Below are positions 17,913 to 26,564 of a stretch of DNA of 52,544 nucleotides, piece after piece. Source of the stretch: an uncultured Lachnospiraceae bacterium. Its GTDB lineage: Bacteria; Bacillota; Clostridia; Lachnospirales; Lachnospiraceae. The stretch spans positions 1-52,544 of the forward strand of contig CAJUGD010000026.1 of assembly GCA_910586205.1 (NCBI GenBank), in the 5' to 3' direction. Numbering within the stretch: the stretch's first letter is position 1; every line of letters begins with the position of its first letter. Made by a program: the position numbers and the translations under genes. The notes under the pieces are model-generated. The model ran no database searches and had not been told where the DNA came from. It saw only the letters and a list, made by a program, of their open reading frames with translations.

Positions 17913-18088
17913 ATTTCCAAAATGTGTAGGTTTTGGTACAAAAAGACAATGAAAAATTATGGGTAAAATTTCATAGAAAAAATGATTAAGATTATTGAAT
18001 TTTTGACGATAATATATTAGAATATAGCTAAATTTACATGATCAAGCATATGAAAACCCTATTTCCAAAACCTACACATTTTGGAAAT
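17913..18088. repeat. 24-bp perfect inverted repeat flanking 128 bp
   Basis: Arms at 17913-17936 and 18065-18088 are exact reverse complements. The left arm lies in the leader of the tnpB-like gene, the right arm inside the terminator hairpin of the preceding operon. Each arm is itself a small hairpin (CCAAAA/TTTTGG); on the transcribed strand the loops are TGTGTAGG and CCTACACA, fully complementary. The 128 bp between them are very AT-rich and must contain the tnpB-like promoter, but no convincing -35/-10 pair was seen. Confidence 0.75.
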
Positions 18089-18096
18089 AGGGTTTT
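18053..18096 (-). terminator. Strong terminator after retron operon
   Basis: Perfect 18-bp stem (18053-18070 with 18079-18096) around an 8-nt loop, with A-run and T-run at the stem base. On the minus strand it is 13 nt after the DUF2809-like gene and ends in TTTT. The stem would work in both directions. Confidence 0.85.
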
Positions 18097-18109
18097 GTGA
18101 GTATTACAA

Positions 18110-18526
18110 CTATTCAGCAGGTTTTAACCTTTTATAAATCCATATTCCTGCACAAACCATCCCTGCTCCTACCCCATAGCAGACCACATCCAGCACATCC
18201 CCTGTAGCTCCCAGCAAAATCCCAAGAAGACTGTTTTTCGAGATCCCCAACCAATTGCCTGCTTCCATGTACTGAAGAATCTCTGCTAAAATGCCCAGCA
18301 AAAATAAGCTTGCAGGCAGAAGATAATCTTTTCTCAAGAAAAAAATCTGTGCCAAACAGTACAAAAAAGGGATAATCAACACATCCCCCATGTAAGATCG
18401 GATAAACCCCCTGCCGTAAAGCCCGATCATCAGCTCTGCAAGAAAAAAAATCACTGCAAGCACAGCCATCCAAATCCTTGGTTTTACTCTTACCATTATC
18501 CCTGAGAAAGCTGATCTTTCACCCAT
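18110..18526 (-). CDS. DUF2809-like four-helix membrane protein, candidate retron effector
   Basis: 138 residues from ATG 18526, which has GGAGG 7 nt upstream; a GTG at 18547 is less likely. Four hydrophobic segments at about 18-37, 48-64, 69-86 and 106-130. Segments GLYGRGFIRSYMGDVLIIPF and LLGATGDVLDVVCYGVGAG match the DUF2809 family as I remember it; no catalytic residues are evident. The start lies 31 nt inside the reverse transcriptase gene, and the operon terminator follows 13 nt after the stop, so it is translated with the retron and with nothing else. Membrane proteins are known retron effectors (the two-helix type of Ec48), so an effector role is a reasonable inference, but DUF2809 is not a retron partner I know. 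Confidence 0.7.
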   Translation of the reverse strand: MGERSAFSGIMVRVKPRIWMAVLAVIFFLAELMIGLYGRGFIRSYMGDVLIIPFLYCLAQIFFLRKDYLLPASLFLLGILAEILQYMEAGNWLGISKNSLLGILLGATGDVLDVVCYGVGAGMVCAGIWIYKRLKPAE

Positions 18527-19611
18527 TTTTTCGCCTCCAAAAGCCACTTATCCTCTGGTCGGGTAAACAGCACATAATTGATTTTTCCTAAAAGGCTGCA
18601 GAGATACCATGCCTGATTATTTTCCTTTTCCTCAAAAAGATCTTCCTGCTTCCTGCTGCGCCGTAAATGCTCCGTCACGCCGTATTTCCGGCAATAATAA
18701 AGCTCCTGGCGCAGTTTTCGCCGGTATTCCCTGGATGGCTGCACCTTTTCATTGACCACCAGGCCGGTTACCATCTGTCTGGATGCTTTAGAGAGAACCT
18801 TGGTTTTCCTCCGGTTCAGAGAAAATCCCATGGCTCTTAGAAATCCTTCTGCCTTTCTTATGACTTCACCCGGATCAAAGTCTCCGGAAAAGGTTAAATC
18901 ATCACAATACCGGCTATAGACAATCCCCTTTTGCCCGCACCATTCTGCCATGTATTCATCAAAAGGCTTCATTACCAGATTGGAGATTGCAGGCGAAGTA
19001 GGAGCCCCCTGGGGTAAATATTCCAGATAACAGCAAAGCTCTGCAAGAAGCTTTCCCACTTCCGGCGGAAAATATTTTGCCGGAAAGGCAGAATGGTAAA
19101 TCAGGGGAAAGGTAATGCTGCCAAAAAAATTTTCAATATCCAGCTTCAGGATCAGAGCCTTTCCTCTGTGCAGAGAGGCATTTTCCACACAGCCGCAGGC
19201 CGCAGATCGATTGCCCTTTTTGCGGTATGCTGCCGCATGATCTGACACAGAAAAGCCTTCTAATACATAATGAAGAAGGTTTTTCTGTACATATTTCAGA
19301 AGCGGATCCGGTGCCAATAAAGTGCGGAATCCTCCGCTTTTTTTGGGAATCCGTATCTTTTCATAATGCTTTTCCCCATGGTTGGCAAGTGCATACAAGC
19401 AGGAAAGAACCTTGTCTTTCGGCCAGTCATTTTCACCTAACAGACGAAAGGAAAGAAGCATTTCCTCACAATGTTTCCAGGTACAATATTGCCATAGATC
19501 CATCCTGGCCGTATGTTTGCCGCCTGTATGGTTTCTGGCTTCATATTCCTGCTCTGCATATATTCTGTCTAAGTACTCTGCCTTCTTTTTTTCACCGGTT
19601 TCTCGTTCCAT
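18496..19611 (-). CDS. Retron reverse transcriptase
   Basis: 371 residues. RT motifs in order: RIPKKSGGFRTLLAP (87-101), the retron-specific NAxxH motif N144-A-S-L-H148, catalytic Asp158 in ILKLDIENFFGSI, LPQGAPTSPAISNL (199-212), YCDD at 235-238 in SRYCDDLTFSG, and VTGLVVN at 281-287, the retron VTG signature. No integrase, maturase or endonuclease domain is attached, and the length is typical for retron RTs. ATG 19611 has AAGGA 10 nt upstream. It lies 60 nt after the msr-msd RNA and overlaps the membrane-protein gene downstream. It would make a branched RNA-DNA (msDNA) from that RNA; with its partner it probably forms an anti-phage unit. Confidence 0.93.
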   Translation of the reverse strand: MERETGEKKKAEYLDRIYAEQEYEARNHTGGKHTARMDLWQYCTWKHCEEMLLSFRLLGENDWPKDKVLSCLYALANHGEKHYEKIRIPKKSGGFRTLLAPDPLLKYVQKNLLHYVLEGFSVSDHAAAYRKKGNRSAACGCVENASLHRGKALILKLDIENFFGSITFPLIYHSAFPAKYFPPEVGKLLAELCCYLEYLPQGAPTSPAISNLVMKPFDEYMAEWCGQKGIVYSRYCDDLTFSGDFDPGEVIRKAEGFLRAMGFSLNRRKTKVLSKASRQMVTGLVVNEKVQPSREYRRKLRQELYYCRKYGVTEHLRRSRKQEDLFEEKENNQAWYLCSLLGKINYVLFTRPEDKWLLEAKKWVKDQLSQG

Positions 19612-19670
19612 ATACTGATTTTCCTTTTTACACTTTTATGTGCCGCGGATGTAAGGATTCAAATAGAAAA

Positions 19671-19891
19671 ACAAAAGCAGCCGCACTTATCCGGATACCG
19701 CAGACTGCGCAGAGGTACCAAACACCGGCGAAGCCGGCGCAAAGCACATGTATGTGCGGATGTACCTTGGAGCAGGCTGCGGACTTTCCTGTCACTGCTT
19801 CTTCCGGGCGGCGACTCGCCGTCCGCTCAAGATCCGCTGATGTCTGGAATCCATTCATCATATGCCCTGATTTGTCTGCGGCTGCTTTTGT
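19671..19891 (-). ncRNA. Retron msr-msd RNA
   Basis: About 221 nt bounded by perfectly complementary 15-nt arms: a1 at 19877-19891 and a2 at 19671-19685 (minus-strand a1 ACAAAAGCAGCCGCA). Between them are short msr-type hairpins (TGATG/CATCA and GGCG-AGT-CGCC), then a long msd-type hairpin of about 85 nt (19698-19782) with stems CCGCAG/CTGCGG and AGGTAC/GTACCT and inner hairpins GCACAT/ATGTGC and CCGGC/GCCGG. Position upstream of the RT, arm design and size all match known retrons. The branching guanosine and the exact msDNA ends cannot be assigned by eye. Confidence 0.88.
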
Positions 19892-19896
19892 CTGTC

Positions 19897-19925
19897 ATTG
19901 TAACATAAAACCGTTTTAAATTCAA
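19897..19925 (-). promoter_or_regulatory. Promoter of retron operon
   Basis: On the minus strand TTGAAT (19920-19925) and TACAAT (19897-19902) are separated by 17 bp; initiation would fall near 19890, at the 5' end of arm a1. The -35 overlaps the stop codon of the upstream amidohydrolase. The spacer contains TAAAAC-G-GTTTTA, a small inverted repeat. Confidence 0.7.
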
Positions 19926-21277
19926 TGTGCTGCAGCGTGTGAATCGCGCATCAGTTCCCACACAATCACAGAAAAGGTCTCTATCCCATCCACCAGCACC
20001 TTTTCGTCAAAATCAAATCCAACCGTATGCTGGGCTGACGCCATAGATGTCATGGAACGCATATAAACCGCTTTGCCGCCATGCTCCTGAACCCGGTTCA
20101 TCATGAGTGATATGTCCTCACTTCCCCAGTTTTTCGCATTTTTACAACTGCTGACCCGCAAACGGGGCAGATCCCTCTCCACTACGCCGGCAATCCATTC
20201 CAGAAAATCCTCGTCACTGTGCTGGGATTCTGATCCTCCCTGCAGAATCATCTCACACCGGCATCCAAGCATATGGGCTGCTCCCATGCAAATCCGCCTG
20301 GCCTCCTCATCCATAAACCGATTAATCTCTGTAGTCTCTCCGCGGACTTCAAACTGGATCACAGCATGATCCGGCACCACATTGCGCCCGGTTCCTCCCT
20401 GGATCATCCCTACATTCACCCGGGAACTGCCGCCGCTGTGTCTGGATATTGCCGTTAAGTTCAGTACTGCATTGGCGGCAGCCACAACCGCGCTTTTTCC
20501 GTTTTCCGGAAATCCTCCCGCATGAGCTGCCTGGCCATAAAAATGGGCGTCATATTTGCTGGTTGCAAGAGATCCCCAGGTTCCCGGCGTTATGTCTCCG
20601 TCGTCCGGGCCTTTGGTGGGAGCAATGTGTGTCCCCACAAAGTAATCAACATCATCCAAATGTCCATGGGCCACAATTCCCCGGGCTCCTCTTGCCCCCT
20701 CCTCCCCGGGCTGAAAGATCAGCTTCACGGTTCCATGAAGCTGATCCTTGATTTCCATCAAAACCTGGGCAATTCCAAGTCCCATCGCCCCATGGGCATC
20801 ATGTCCGCAGGCGTGCATCATCCCATAGTTTTCCGAAGAAAATCCCTCTGCAAAGGGACGATGCTTTTCTGTCTTCTCCTCAATCAGCCCCAAGGCGTCA
20901 ATATCAAACCGCAGAGCCACCACAGGCCCTTCCCCACAGCGCAAAATCCCGATGACTCCGGTAAATCCCTGCCGCATTTCCTCTGTCAGATACTCACCGG
21001 GCACGCCTTGCTCTAAGACCATCTCTGCATGTTTTTCAAGTACGGTTTTTTCCGGTACGCCCATTCTGGCTTCTTCCAGACATACCTGTCTGCCGGTCAG
21101 CACCTCATACCCCAATTCTGTCAATGTCTCTGCAATGATAGCCGAGGTTCTCATCTCCAGCCATGCTGTTTCCGGATATTTATGAAAGTCTCTCCGTCTC
21201 TTTCTGCTGACAGCCTCCAATCCTGCTGAATATTTTGCTATTTTCTCAATAATCGTTTCCGGCGTTTTTTCACTCAT
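19922..21277 (-). CDS. M20 family amidohydrolase (AbgB-like)
   Basis: About 451 residues from ATG 21277, which has AAAAAAGGAG 9 nt upstream; an in-frame ATG at 21313 lacks a good site. Metal-binding motifs of M20 peptidases are present: HACGHDAHGAMGLG, FQPGEEGARGARG, GTHIAPTKG, GQAAHAGGFPENGKSA and the late ASAQHTVGFDFDE. The layout with a dimerisation insert resembles p-aminobenzoyl-glutamate and N-acyl-amino-acid hydrolases. It probably hydrolyses an amide of a compound imported by the adjacent PotABCD-like system. It follows the PfkB kinase in the same direction. Precise substrate unknown; no signal peptide, so cytosolic. Confidence 0.85.
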   Translation of the reverse strand: MSEKTPETIIEKIAKYSAGLEAVSRKRRRDFHKYPETAWLEMRTSAIIAETLTELGYEVLTGRQVCLEEARMGVPEKTVLEKHAEMVLEQGVPGEYLTEEMRQGFTGVIGILRCGEGPVVALRFDIDALGLIEEKTEKHRPFAEGFSSENYGMMHACGHDAHGAMGLGIAQVLMEIKDQLHGTVKLIFQPGEEGARGARGIVAHGHLDDVDYFVGTHIAPTKGPDDGDITPGTWGSLATSKYDAHFYGQAAHAGGFPENGKSAVVAAANAVLNLTAISRHSGGSSRVNVGMIQGGTGRNVVPDHAVIQFEVRGETTEINRFMDEEARRICMGAAHMLGCRCEMILQGGSESQHSDEDFLEWIAGVVERDLPRLRVSSCKNAKNWGSEDISLMMNRVQEHGGKAVYMRSMTSMASAQHTVGFDFDEKVLVDGIETFSVIVWELMRDSHAAAH

Positions 21278-21344
21278 CCCTGTGTACTCCTTTTTTGTCA
21301 TTCTCACACTCATCCTATGTACAAGCTCCCTGTATAAAACATCT

Positions 21345-22262
21345 CTATTCCAGACAATACTCCCTTAAAATCTCCGGCACATTTTCTGCCGGCAGAGATG
21401 CCCCTTTTATCCCCACCACCGCGCCGGCCGCCTCATTGGCACAGACGATTGCCTGACGGAGAGGGACATCCCTAGTCAAAAGGGCAAGAATGGTCCCTAT
21501 GTGGGCATCTCCCGCCCCAATAGTATCCACAATATGCTCACAGGGCACAGAAGGAACAAGATAAGAATCCCCATGTTTTTCCTTACAGTAGGTTCCCTGT
21601 GCGCCAAGGGTGATCACAACCGTGTTTTTTGTCCGGGAATAAAGTATATCGGCAGCCTGCTCAAAAGAATGTGCATTGCTTAATTCCAGCGCCTCCTGCA
21701 GATTGAGATGAAGAAACGGATGAAGATTCATCATACGTTCCTGTTTCCAGGACGGAATCTTCACCCCACGGGGCCCCGGCGCATAGCATACCTGAAGTCC
21801 GGGATGTTCTTCCAAATATTCAATCAGATGAATCCCTGTAGGTTCCTCTATTTCCAATCCGCACACATAGGTCAGTTCATAATCCTTAGACGGATAAGGA
21901 TCCATCCATGACTTCTGAAACGTATATTCAGCGCCGTGTACCGACAAAAACGTCCGCTCTCCAGAAGCCTCCACCAGACAGTAACAGCAGCCATTGTCCT
22001 GATCCGGCACCCGGACCAGAATGGGAATCTGCCTTTTTGTCAGCTCCCTGGCCACATAATCACCATAAGATCCACTGCCTACAGGCGTAATAAAAGTATG
22101 AGGCCCGTGAAGAAGACGCATCATATAAGCCACGTTGTAGGCGCAGCCGCCCAGAGACATGGAGTGGGAATGAGGACGAAGGTTCTCGGCTGTCCGGGGA
22201 AGGTGATCCAGGTTAATGATAACATCCACACAGGTAGACCCAATAATAAGAGCCGGTTTCAT
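21345..22262 (-). CDS. PfkB family carbohydrate/nucleoside kinase
   Basis: 305 residues from ATG 22262, with GGAG 7 nt upstream. N-terminal GSTCVDVIINLDHLP and SLGGCAYNVA (PfkB signature 1 region), C-terminal VDTIGAGDAHIGTILALL with the catalytic Asp of GAGD. The family phosphorylates ribose, fructose derivatives, adenosine or pseudouridine. Neighbouring amidohydrolases suggest that the substrate may be a sugar or nucleoside released from an imported conjugate, but specificity cannot be read. It begins just beyond a terminator hairpin that follows the permease gene, so it is transcribed by read-through or its own promoter. Confidence 0.85.
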   Translation of the reverse strand: MKPALIIGSTCVDVIINLDHLPRTAENLRPHSHSMSLGGCAYNVAYMMRLLHGPHTFITPVGSGSYGDYVARELTKRQIPILVRVPDQDNGCCYCLVEASGERTFLSVHGAEYTFQKSWMDPYPSKDYELTYVCGLEIEEPTGIHLIEYLEEHPGLQVCYAPGPRGVKIPSWKQERMMNLHPFLHLNLQEALELSNAHSFEQAADILYSRTKNTVVITLGAQGTYCKEKHGDSYLVPSVPCEHIVDTIGAGDAHIGTILALLTRDVPLRQAIVCANEAAGAVVGIKGASLPAENVPEILREYCLE

Positions 22263-22291
22263 AGATAAGCTCCTTTCCTTTTTTCCTAAAA

Positions 22292-22329
22292 ATGCAAAAG
22301 CCCGAAAATGCAATTCCTGATTTTCGAGC
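22292..22329 (-). terminator. Terminator between permease and PfkB kinase genes
   Basis: Ten-pair stem including one G-U pair (22300-22309 with 22320-22329), 10-nt loop, followed on the minus strand by TTTTGCATTTTT. It is about 40 nt after the permease stop codon and would set the transporter genes apart from the kinase and hydrolase. Confidence 0.6.
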
Positions 22330-22369
22330 TATGCATGTCCGATTATAAGTTTTTACTAAGTCCTCAACC

Positions 22370-23149
22370 TTATACCACACTTTTCAGCCCTAAGGTCTTC
22401 TCAATCACCAGCATTACCCCTAAAGTGATCACCATCAAAAGAGTGGCAAGAGCCGCAATGGTCGGATCAAAATGGTACTCCACATAAGCCATCATTTCGA
22501 TAGGCAGCATGGACACCCCTGCACTGGTAAGAAAAGCAGACAGGGATACATTATTAAAGGAATTTATAATGGCCATAATACATGCAGACACAATGCCTGA
22601 CTTAATGTTCGGAAGCAGAATGTGGAAAAAAGTATATAGATTCCCTGCCCCCAAAATCCTTGCTGCTTCTTCCATGGAAAAATCAAAATTTGCCAGACTG
22701 GAAGTCACCACCCGCATGACATAAGGAATCGATAAAATCGTATGGCCGATCAAAAGGCTGGGCATAGCCGGAAGCTTGAACCGGTTCACCACATACCGCA
22801 GCATCACAAAGCCCAACACGATCACCGGAATCAGCACCGGCGACAAAAACAGGCTTTTGATCAGCTCCTTTCCTCTGAACCGATAGCGGTTTAAGGCATA
22901 CGCAGCCGGAAGCCCAAAAAGCAGTGCCACAAAAGTGCCTGCAAAGGCAATAATAATACTGTTTTTTGCCGCGCTTCCAAAGCTTTTCACCTGCAGAATC
23001 TGGTGATACCAGCGCAGGGTAAAGCCCTCTCCCGGAAACTTCAGATAAGTAGTGTCACTAAAGGACGCCGCCATGATCACCACAAGCGGGCCGATCAGAA
23101 ACAAATATACCAGCAATGTCACAAAAAACAAAGATTTGCTCTTTCTCAT
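22370..23149 (-). CDS. ABC transporter permease, PotC-like
   Basis: 259 residues with about six hydrophobic helices, beginning SLFFVTLLVYLFLIGPLVVI. The EAA-type loop EEAARILGAGNLYTFFHILLPNI matches binding-protein-dependent permeases of the polyamine/iron/thiamine group. Partner of the PotB-like permease and PotA-like ATPase upstream. It follows the binding-protein gene by 30 nt; GGAG is 7 nt before the ATG. The system resembles the spermidine/putrescine importer, but the nearby hydrolases and kinase leave its substrate open. Confidence 0.85.
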   Translation of the reverse strand: MRKSKSLFFVTLLVYLFLIGPLVVIMAASFSDTTYLKFPGEGFTLRWYHQILQVKSFGSAAKNSIIIAFAGTFVALLFGLPAAYALNRYRFRGKELIKSLFLSPVLIPVIVLGFVMLRYVVNRFKLPAMPSLLIGHTILSIPYVMRVVTSSLANFDFSMEEAARILGAGNLYTFFHILLPNIKSGIVSACIMAIINSFNNVSLSAFLTSAGVSMLPIEMMAYVEYHFDPTIAALATLLMVITLGVMLVIEKTLGLKSVV

Positions 23150-23179
23150 GGATAGCTCCTGTAAAACATTTTTAAGTTG

Positions 23180-24337
23180 TTACTGAACTGAAAACAGCTC
23201 ATTCCACTTGGCAATCCAGTCCGCCTTGTTGGCATTGATCACAGACCAGTCAGGAATCAGCAGGCTGTCGATCATCTCCTTGCCGTAAGTAAAGTTGGCA
23301 GCCTGTTCCGGGGTCAGCTCCACATCGGTTCTCACAGGAGCATCCACCCCGTCCAAAGCCTCTGCAAGCTGAACTTCTTTGGATAGATAGAAATCAACAA
23401 ATGCTTCTGCAAGCTCCTTGTTCTCACAGCCTTTAATAATATTCACCGCGTTGAAGCCGCTGTACACACCCTCTGAAGGATCTACCCAGACATAATCATC
23501 CGATGCAGACTGAGCTGCCGTATAAGAATAGTCTAACAGCACTGCGACCGAAACCTCGCCCTGGTTCAGCATGGTGATCGTATCATTGGCACTGGTATAG
23601 GTCTTCATAATGTTGGGCTTTAACTCCTCAAATTTTGCCAGAATGGCATCATCATCGCTTCCCGGAGTCAATCCTGCCATCTTGGCCACAGAATAATACA
23701 TCAGCGGGCCAGAGGTAGTGGTAATATCCGGAATCGCAATGGAGTCTGCCAGCTCCGGATTCCACAGATCTGCCCAGGATGTAATCTCAATGGGACAGGT
23801 GGATTTGTCATATACAATGCCTAAACGGTTAAAACTGTAAGCCGGGCCATATCCCTCGCCAAACGGAGCTTTGGCATTGTCGTACACAGCATCCAGATTA
23901 GACAGATTGGCGGCATCCACGGTTTCAATCAGATCTGCGTCAATCAGATCCGCAATAAAAGCATCTCCAATGACCACAATATCATAATTCTCCGGTGATT
24001 CCTTAATCTTAGTCACCCGCTCTGCGTTCTTGCCGGTCTCGATCACCAGCTTGCAGCCTGTAGCCTCCATAAAGGGATCATAGATATTCTTCTGAACCAG
24101 CTCCGCATTAAAGGAAAATGTGGAAATCCGAAGCTCCTGCCCTTCAAAGGATGGAAGATCTGCCTTGGCATCCCCGGCATTCTCCTCCTCTGCCTTGGTT
24201 TCTGTTCCCGCAGCCTCTGAAGATGCAGCCGCCTGGGTGTCCCCGGAAGGCGTATCCGCCTTGTCAGAACCTCCGCATGCTGCCAGGGATGATGCCATCA
24301 CTGCAGCCAATGCAACACTTAACAACTTCTTTTTCAT
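23180..24337 (-). CDS. Extracellular solute-binding lipoprotein, PotD-like
   Basis: 385 residues. Lipoprotein signal with LAAC, Cys21 being the lipidated residue, then a low-complexity linker rich in A, E, T and D (about 25-60). The mature part matches PotD/family 1 binding proteins (LRISTFSFNAELVQKNIYDP, KIKESPENYDIVVIGDAFIADL, GYGPAYSFNRLGIVYDKS). It lies outside the membrane and delivers substrate to the PotB/C permeases. Between this gene and the ATPase upstream is a 180-nt gap in which I see no terminator or promoter I can support. Polyamine specificity is uncertain because the binding residues were not checked. Confidence 0.88.
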   Translation of the reverse strand: MKKKLLSVALAAVMASSLAACGGSDKADTPSGDTQAAASSEAAGTETKAEEENAGDAKADLPSFEGQELRISTFSFNAELVQKNIYDPFMEATGCKLVIETGKNAERVTKIKESPENYDIVVIGDAFIADLIDADLIETVDAANLSNLDAVYDNAKAPFGEGYGPAYSFNRLGIVYDKSTCPIEITSWADLWNPELADSIAIPDITTTSGPLMYYSVAKMAGLTPGSDDDAILAKFEELKPNIMKTYTSANDTITMLNQGEVSVAVLLDYSYTAAQSASDDYVWVDPSEGVYSGFNAVNIIKGCENKELAEAFVDFYLSKEVQLAEALDGVDAPVRTDVELTPEQAANFTYGKEMIDSLLIPDWSVINANKADWIAKWNELFSVQ

Positions 24338-24516
24338 AACCTTTTCTCCTTTTCATCATTTATCGGCAACAGTCCAGGCAGCAGGGAATCGGACATGAAT
24401 TTTGGATGACAAGTTAGCCTGCAAGCCAAATCATACCAGATTCCACATCAAGTGACCATCAAAAGAACGCCCCGTCTGAACGGTTACTTTTATCACCAAT
24501 TCCAAAGAAATGGACT

Positions 24517-25554
24517 TTAAAGTAAAATAATCTTTCCCGGCGTCAGGGATAATGTCACCTTATCTCCGGTCTTGTATACGCTTTCCTGATCCGTGCTGAC
24601 CTCAAACTCACCGATAGCAGTGCGGACATTGTACTGGCTGCGTTTTCCGAGAAATGTACTTACCGTAATCTGGCCTGCCAAGGGATTGACCGCAGAAGAA
24701 CCCTCCGGCACAATCATAATATCCTCCGGCCGGATACATGCCTTGAATGACTCGGCCCCTTCTCTGGCTTCCGCCTGGATCCGGCTGTTGTCCGGCAAAA
24801 GGTAAGTCCCGCTGGTTTCGCTCCTCTTTAAATCCATAAAATTCTCAAAGCCTACAAATCGGGCAATAAACTCGGTCTTCGGATGGTTGTATATCACAGA
24901 CGGGCTGTCCATCTGCTCAATCACCCCATGGTTCATAATAGCCACTTTATCGGAGATGGCAAAGCATTCTTCCTGGTCATGGGTCACATAAATGGCAGTA
25001 AAGCCAAACTTCTGCTGCAGCCTGCGGATCTCCACCCGCATCTTCACCCGCAGCTTTGCGTCCAAATTGCTCAGCGGCTCGTCCAAAAGAAGAAGATCCG
25101 GCTTAATGACCAATGCCCTAGCCAGAGCCACCCGCTGACGCTGCCCACCTGACATTTCCTTGGGAAAACGATTCTCAAAGCCGCCCAGATCCACGGTCTC
25201 CAGCATTTCCATAACTTCTTTTTTAATCTGATCCGGGGAAACCTTGCGCATCTTTAAGCCAAAGGCCACATTGTCAAATACCGTCATGTGGGGAAACAGG
25301 GCGTAGCTCTGGAACACAAAGCCGAAATTCCGCTTATTTAATGGAACCTGGGTGTAATCCTTTCCGCCGAACATGAATTTCCCTGACATGGGAGTGGAAA
25401 AGCCTGCAATCAGGCGTAAGGTCGTAGTCTTTCCGCACCCGCTGGATCCCAGCAGAGACACCAGCTCTCCCTCCTCCACCTGGAAGTCCAGATCCTTTAA
25501 AATCACATTTTTGTCATATCCCGCAGTAATATTCTGCAGCTCCAAAAGCGCCAT
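24517..25554 (-). CDS. ABC transporter ATPase, PotA-like
   Basis: 345 residues. Walker A GSSGCGKT at 36-43, signature SGGQRQRVALARAL, Walker B LLLLDEPLSNLDAKLR and the switch histidine in VTHDQEE. A C-terminal TOBE-type regulatory domain (about 280-345, with IRPEDIMIVPEG) is typical for PotA/FbpC/CysA. It powers import together with the two permeases flanking it in the operon. All motifs are intact, so the protein should be functional. Confidence 0.93.
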   Translation of the reverse strand: MALLELQNITAGYDKNVILKDLDFQVEEGELVSLLGSSGCGKTTTLRLIAGFSTPMSGKFMFGGKDYTQVPLNKRNFGFVFQSYALFPHMTVFDNVAFGLKMRKVSPDQIKKEVMEMLETVDLGGFENRFPKEMSGGQRQRVALARALVIKPDLLLLDEPLSNLDAKLRVKMRVEIRRLQQKFGFTAIYVTHDQEECFAISDKVAIMNHGVIEQMDSPSVIYNHPKTEFIARFVGFENFMDLKRSETSGTYLLPDNSRIQAEAREGAESFKACIRPEDIMIVPEGSSAVNPLAGQITVSTFLGKRSQYNVRTAIGEFEVSTDQESVYKTGDKVTLSLTPGKIILL

Positions 25555-25645
25555 AGTATTCTCCTTTATCCTTTTCGGACCTGTTTGTCAATCCTGTCCT
25601 TTCTTGTCAGATTCCCCTCCGTCTGAGCGATTGCGAAAAATCATA

Positions 25646-26479
25646 TTACAGAGTCGGGTTCAGCTTACGGCTGATGCTGTTTATCACACTGGACACCACA
25701 ATGGTCACTGCAATCATCACCACTGCCACCACGGATGCCTGGGTCCAGTCTCCTAAAGACATAGCCTGCTGATAAATCATGGTAGCCAGTACCCTGGTGT
25801 CTGTTCCCCCCAAAAGCTGGGGAGTGGTGTAGGCTGTCAGACAGCCTGTAAATACCAGCACGCTTCCCGTCACCAGTCCGGGAATGCTTAAAGGTAAGAC
25901 CACATGGCGGAATACCCCCAGCCGGGATGCTCCTAAACTTCCTGCAGCCAGATTCAGATCCTCGGAAATATTGTCCATAATCCCTATCAGGGACAGGATC
26001 ATCAAGGGCAGAAAAAGCTGGATAAAGCCCACTACCATCGAAAATTCGTTATATAAAAGGCTGATGGGCTTTGCCACTACCCCGAAGCTGACCAGGATCT
26101 CATTGACGATCCCCTTCTTTCCCAAAAGAACCATCCAGCTAAAGGAACGGATCACCGGGCTGGTGAACATGGGAAATACTGCCAGAGCCATAAGCATCCC
26201 TTTGTTTTTCGAATATTTGGAAATATAGTAGGCGGTCGGAAAACCCAGCACGGCACAGGCTGCGGTGCTGATCAGGCTTAAGCGGATGCTGCGCCAGAAT
26301 ACCTGCTTAAAATAGGTGCTTTCCATCAGGGTAAAATAATTAACCAGGGAAAAGCTGCCTTCTTCATCCACAAAAGATTTAAACAACAGAGAAAACAGGG
26401 GTATTAACATGAAAAATGTAAGGAAAATACAGCCCGGCAGAATGAACAGCCAATATATGTTGGTTTTTTTCTCAAGCAA
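25646..26479 (-). CDS. ABC transporter permease, PotB-like
   Basis: About 277 residues. I prefer the TTG at 26479, which has AGGTGG 7 nt upstream; a GTG at 26491 has no proper ribosome site. Begins NIYWLFILPGCIFLTFFML, has six hydrophobic segments and the loop EDLNLAAGSLGASRLGVFRHVVLPLS, the permease contact site for the ATPase. It pairs with the PotC-like permease. It starts 85 nt after the amidohydrolase gene and is followed by the ATPase gene at 91 nt. Confidence 0.87.
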   Translation of the reverse strand: MLEKKTNIYWLFILPGCIFLTFFMLIPLFSLLFKSFVDEEGSFSLVNYFTLMESTYFKQVFWRSIRLSLISTAACAVLGFPTAYYISKYSKNKGMLMALAVFPMFTSPVIRSFSWMVLLGKKGIVNEILVSFGVVAKPISLLYNEFSMVVGFIQLFLPLMILSLIGIMDNISEDLNLAAGSLGASRLGVFRHVVLPLSIPGLVTGSVLVFTGCLTAYTTPQLLGGTDTRVLATMIYQQAMSLGDWTQASVVAVVMIAVTIVVSSVINSISRKLNPTL

Positions 26480-26564
26480 AGGAGTTCCCACCTTTCTTTT
26501 GTTGCTTTTTCATGAAATTACCATATCATTCCTGTCAGGAAATGTCAATGGGGTTTTTATAATC

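Noticed and set aside
16565..17941. Intact IS605-type transposon
   Set aside because: No TnpA gene nearby and the RuvC acidic residues are replaced, so active transposition or cleavage is not supported.
25806..25811. C6 tract, and another C6 at 40886-40893
   Set aside because: Six-base runs are expected by chance at this GC content and do not lie at a start or a broken frame, unlike the G7 and G9 tracts.
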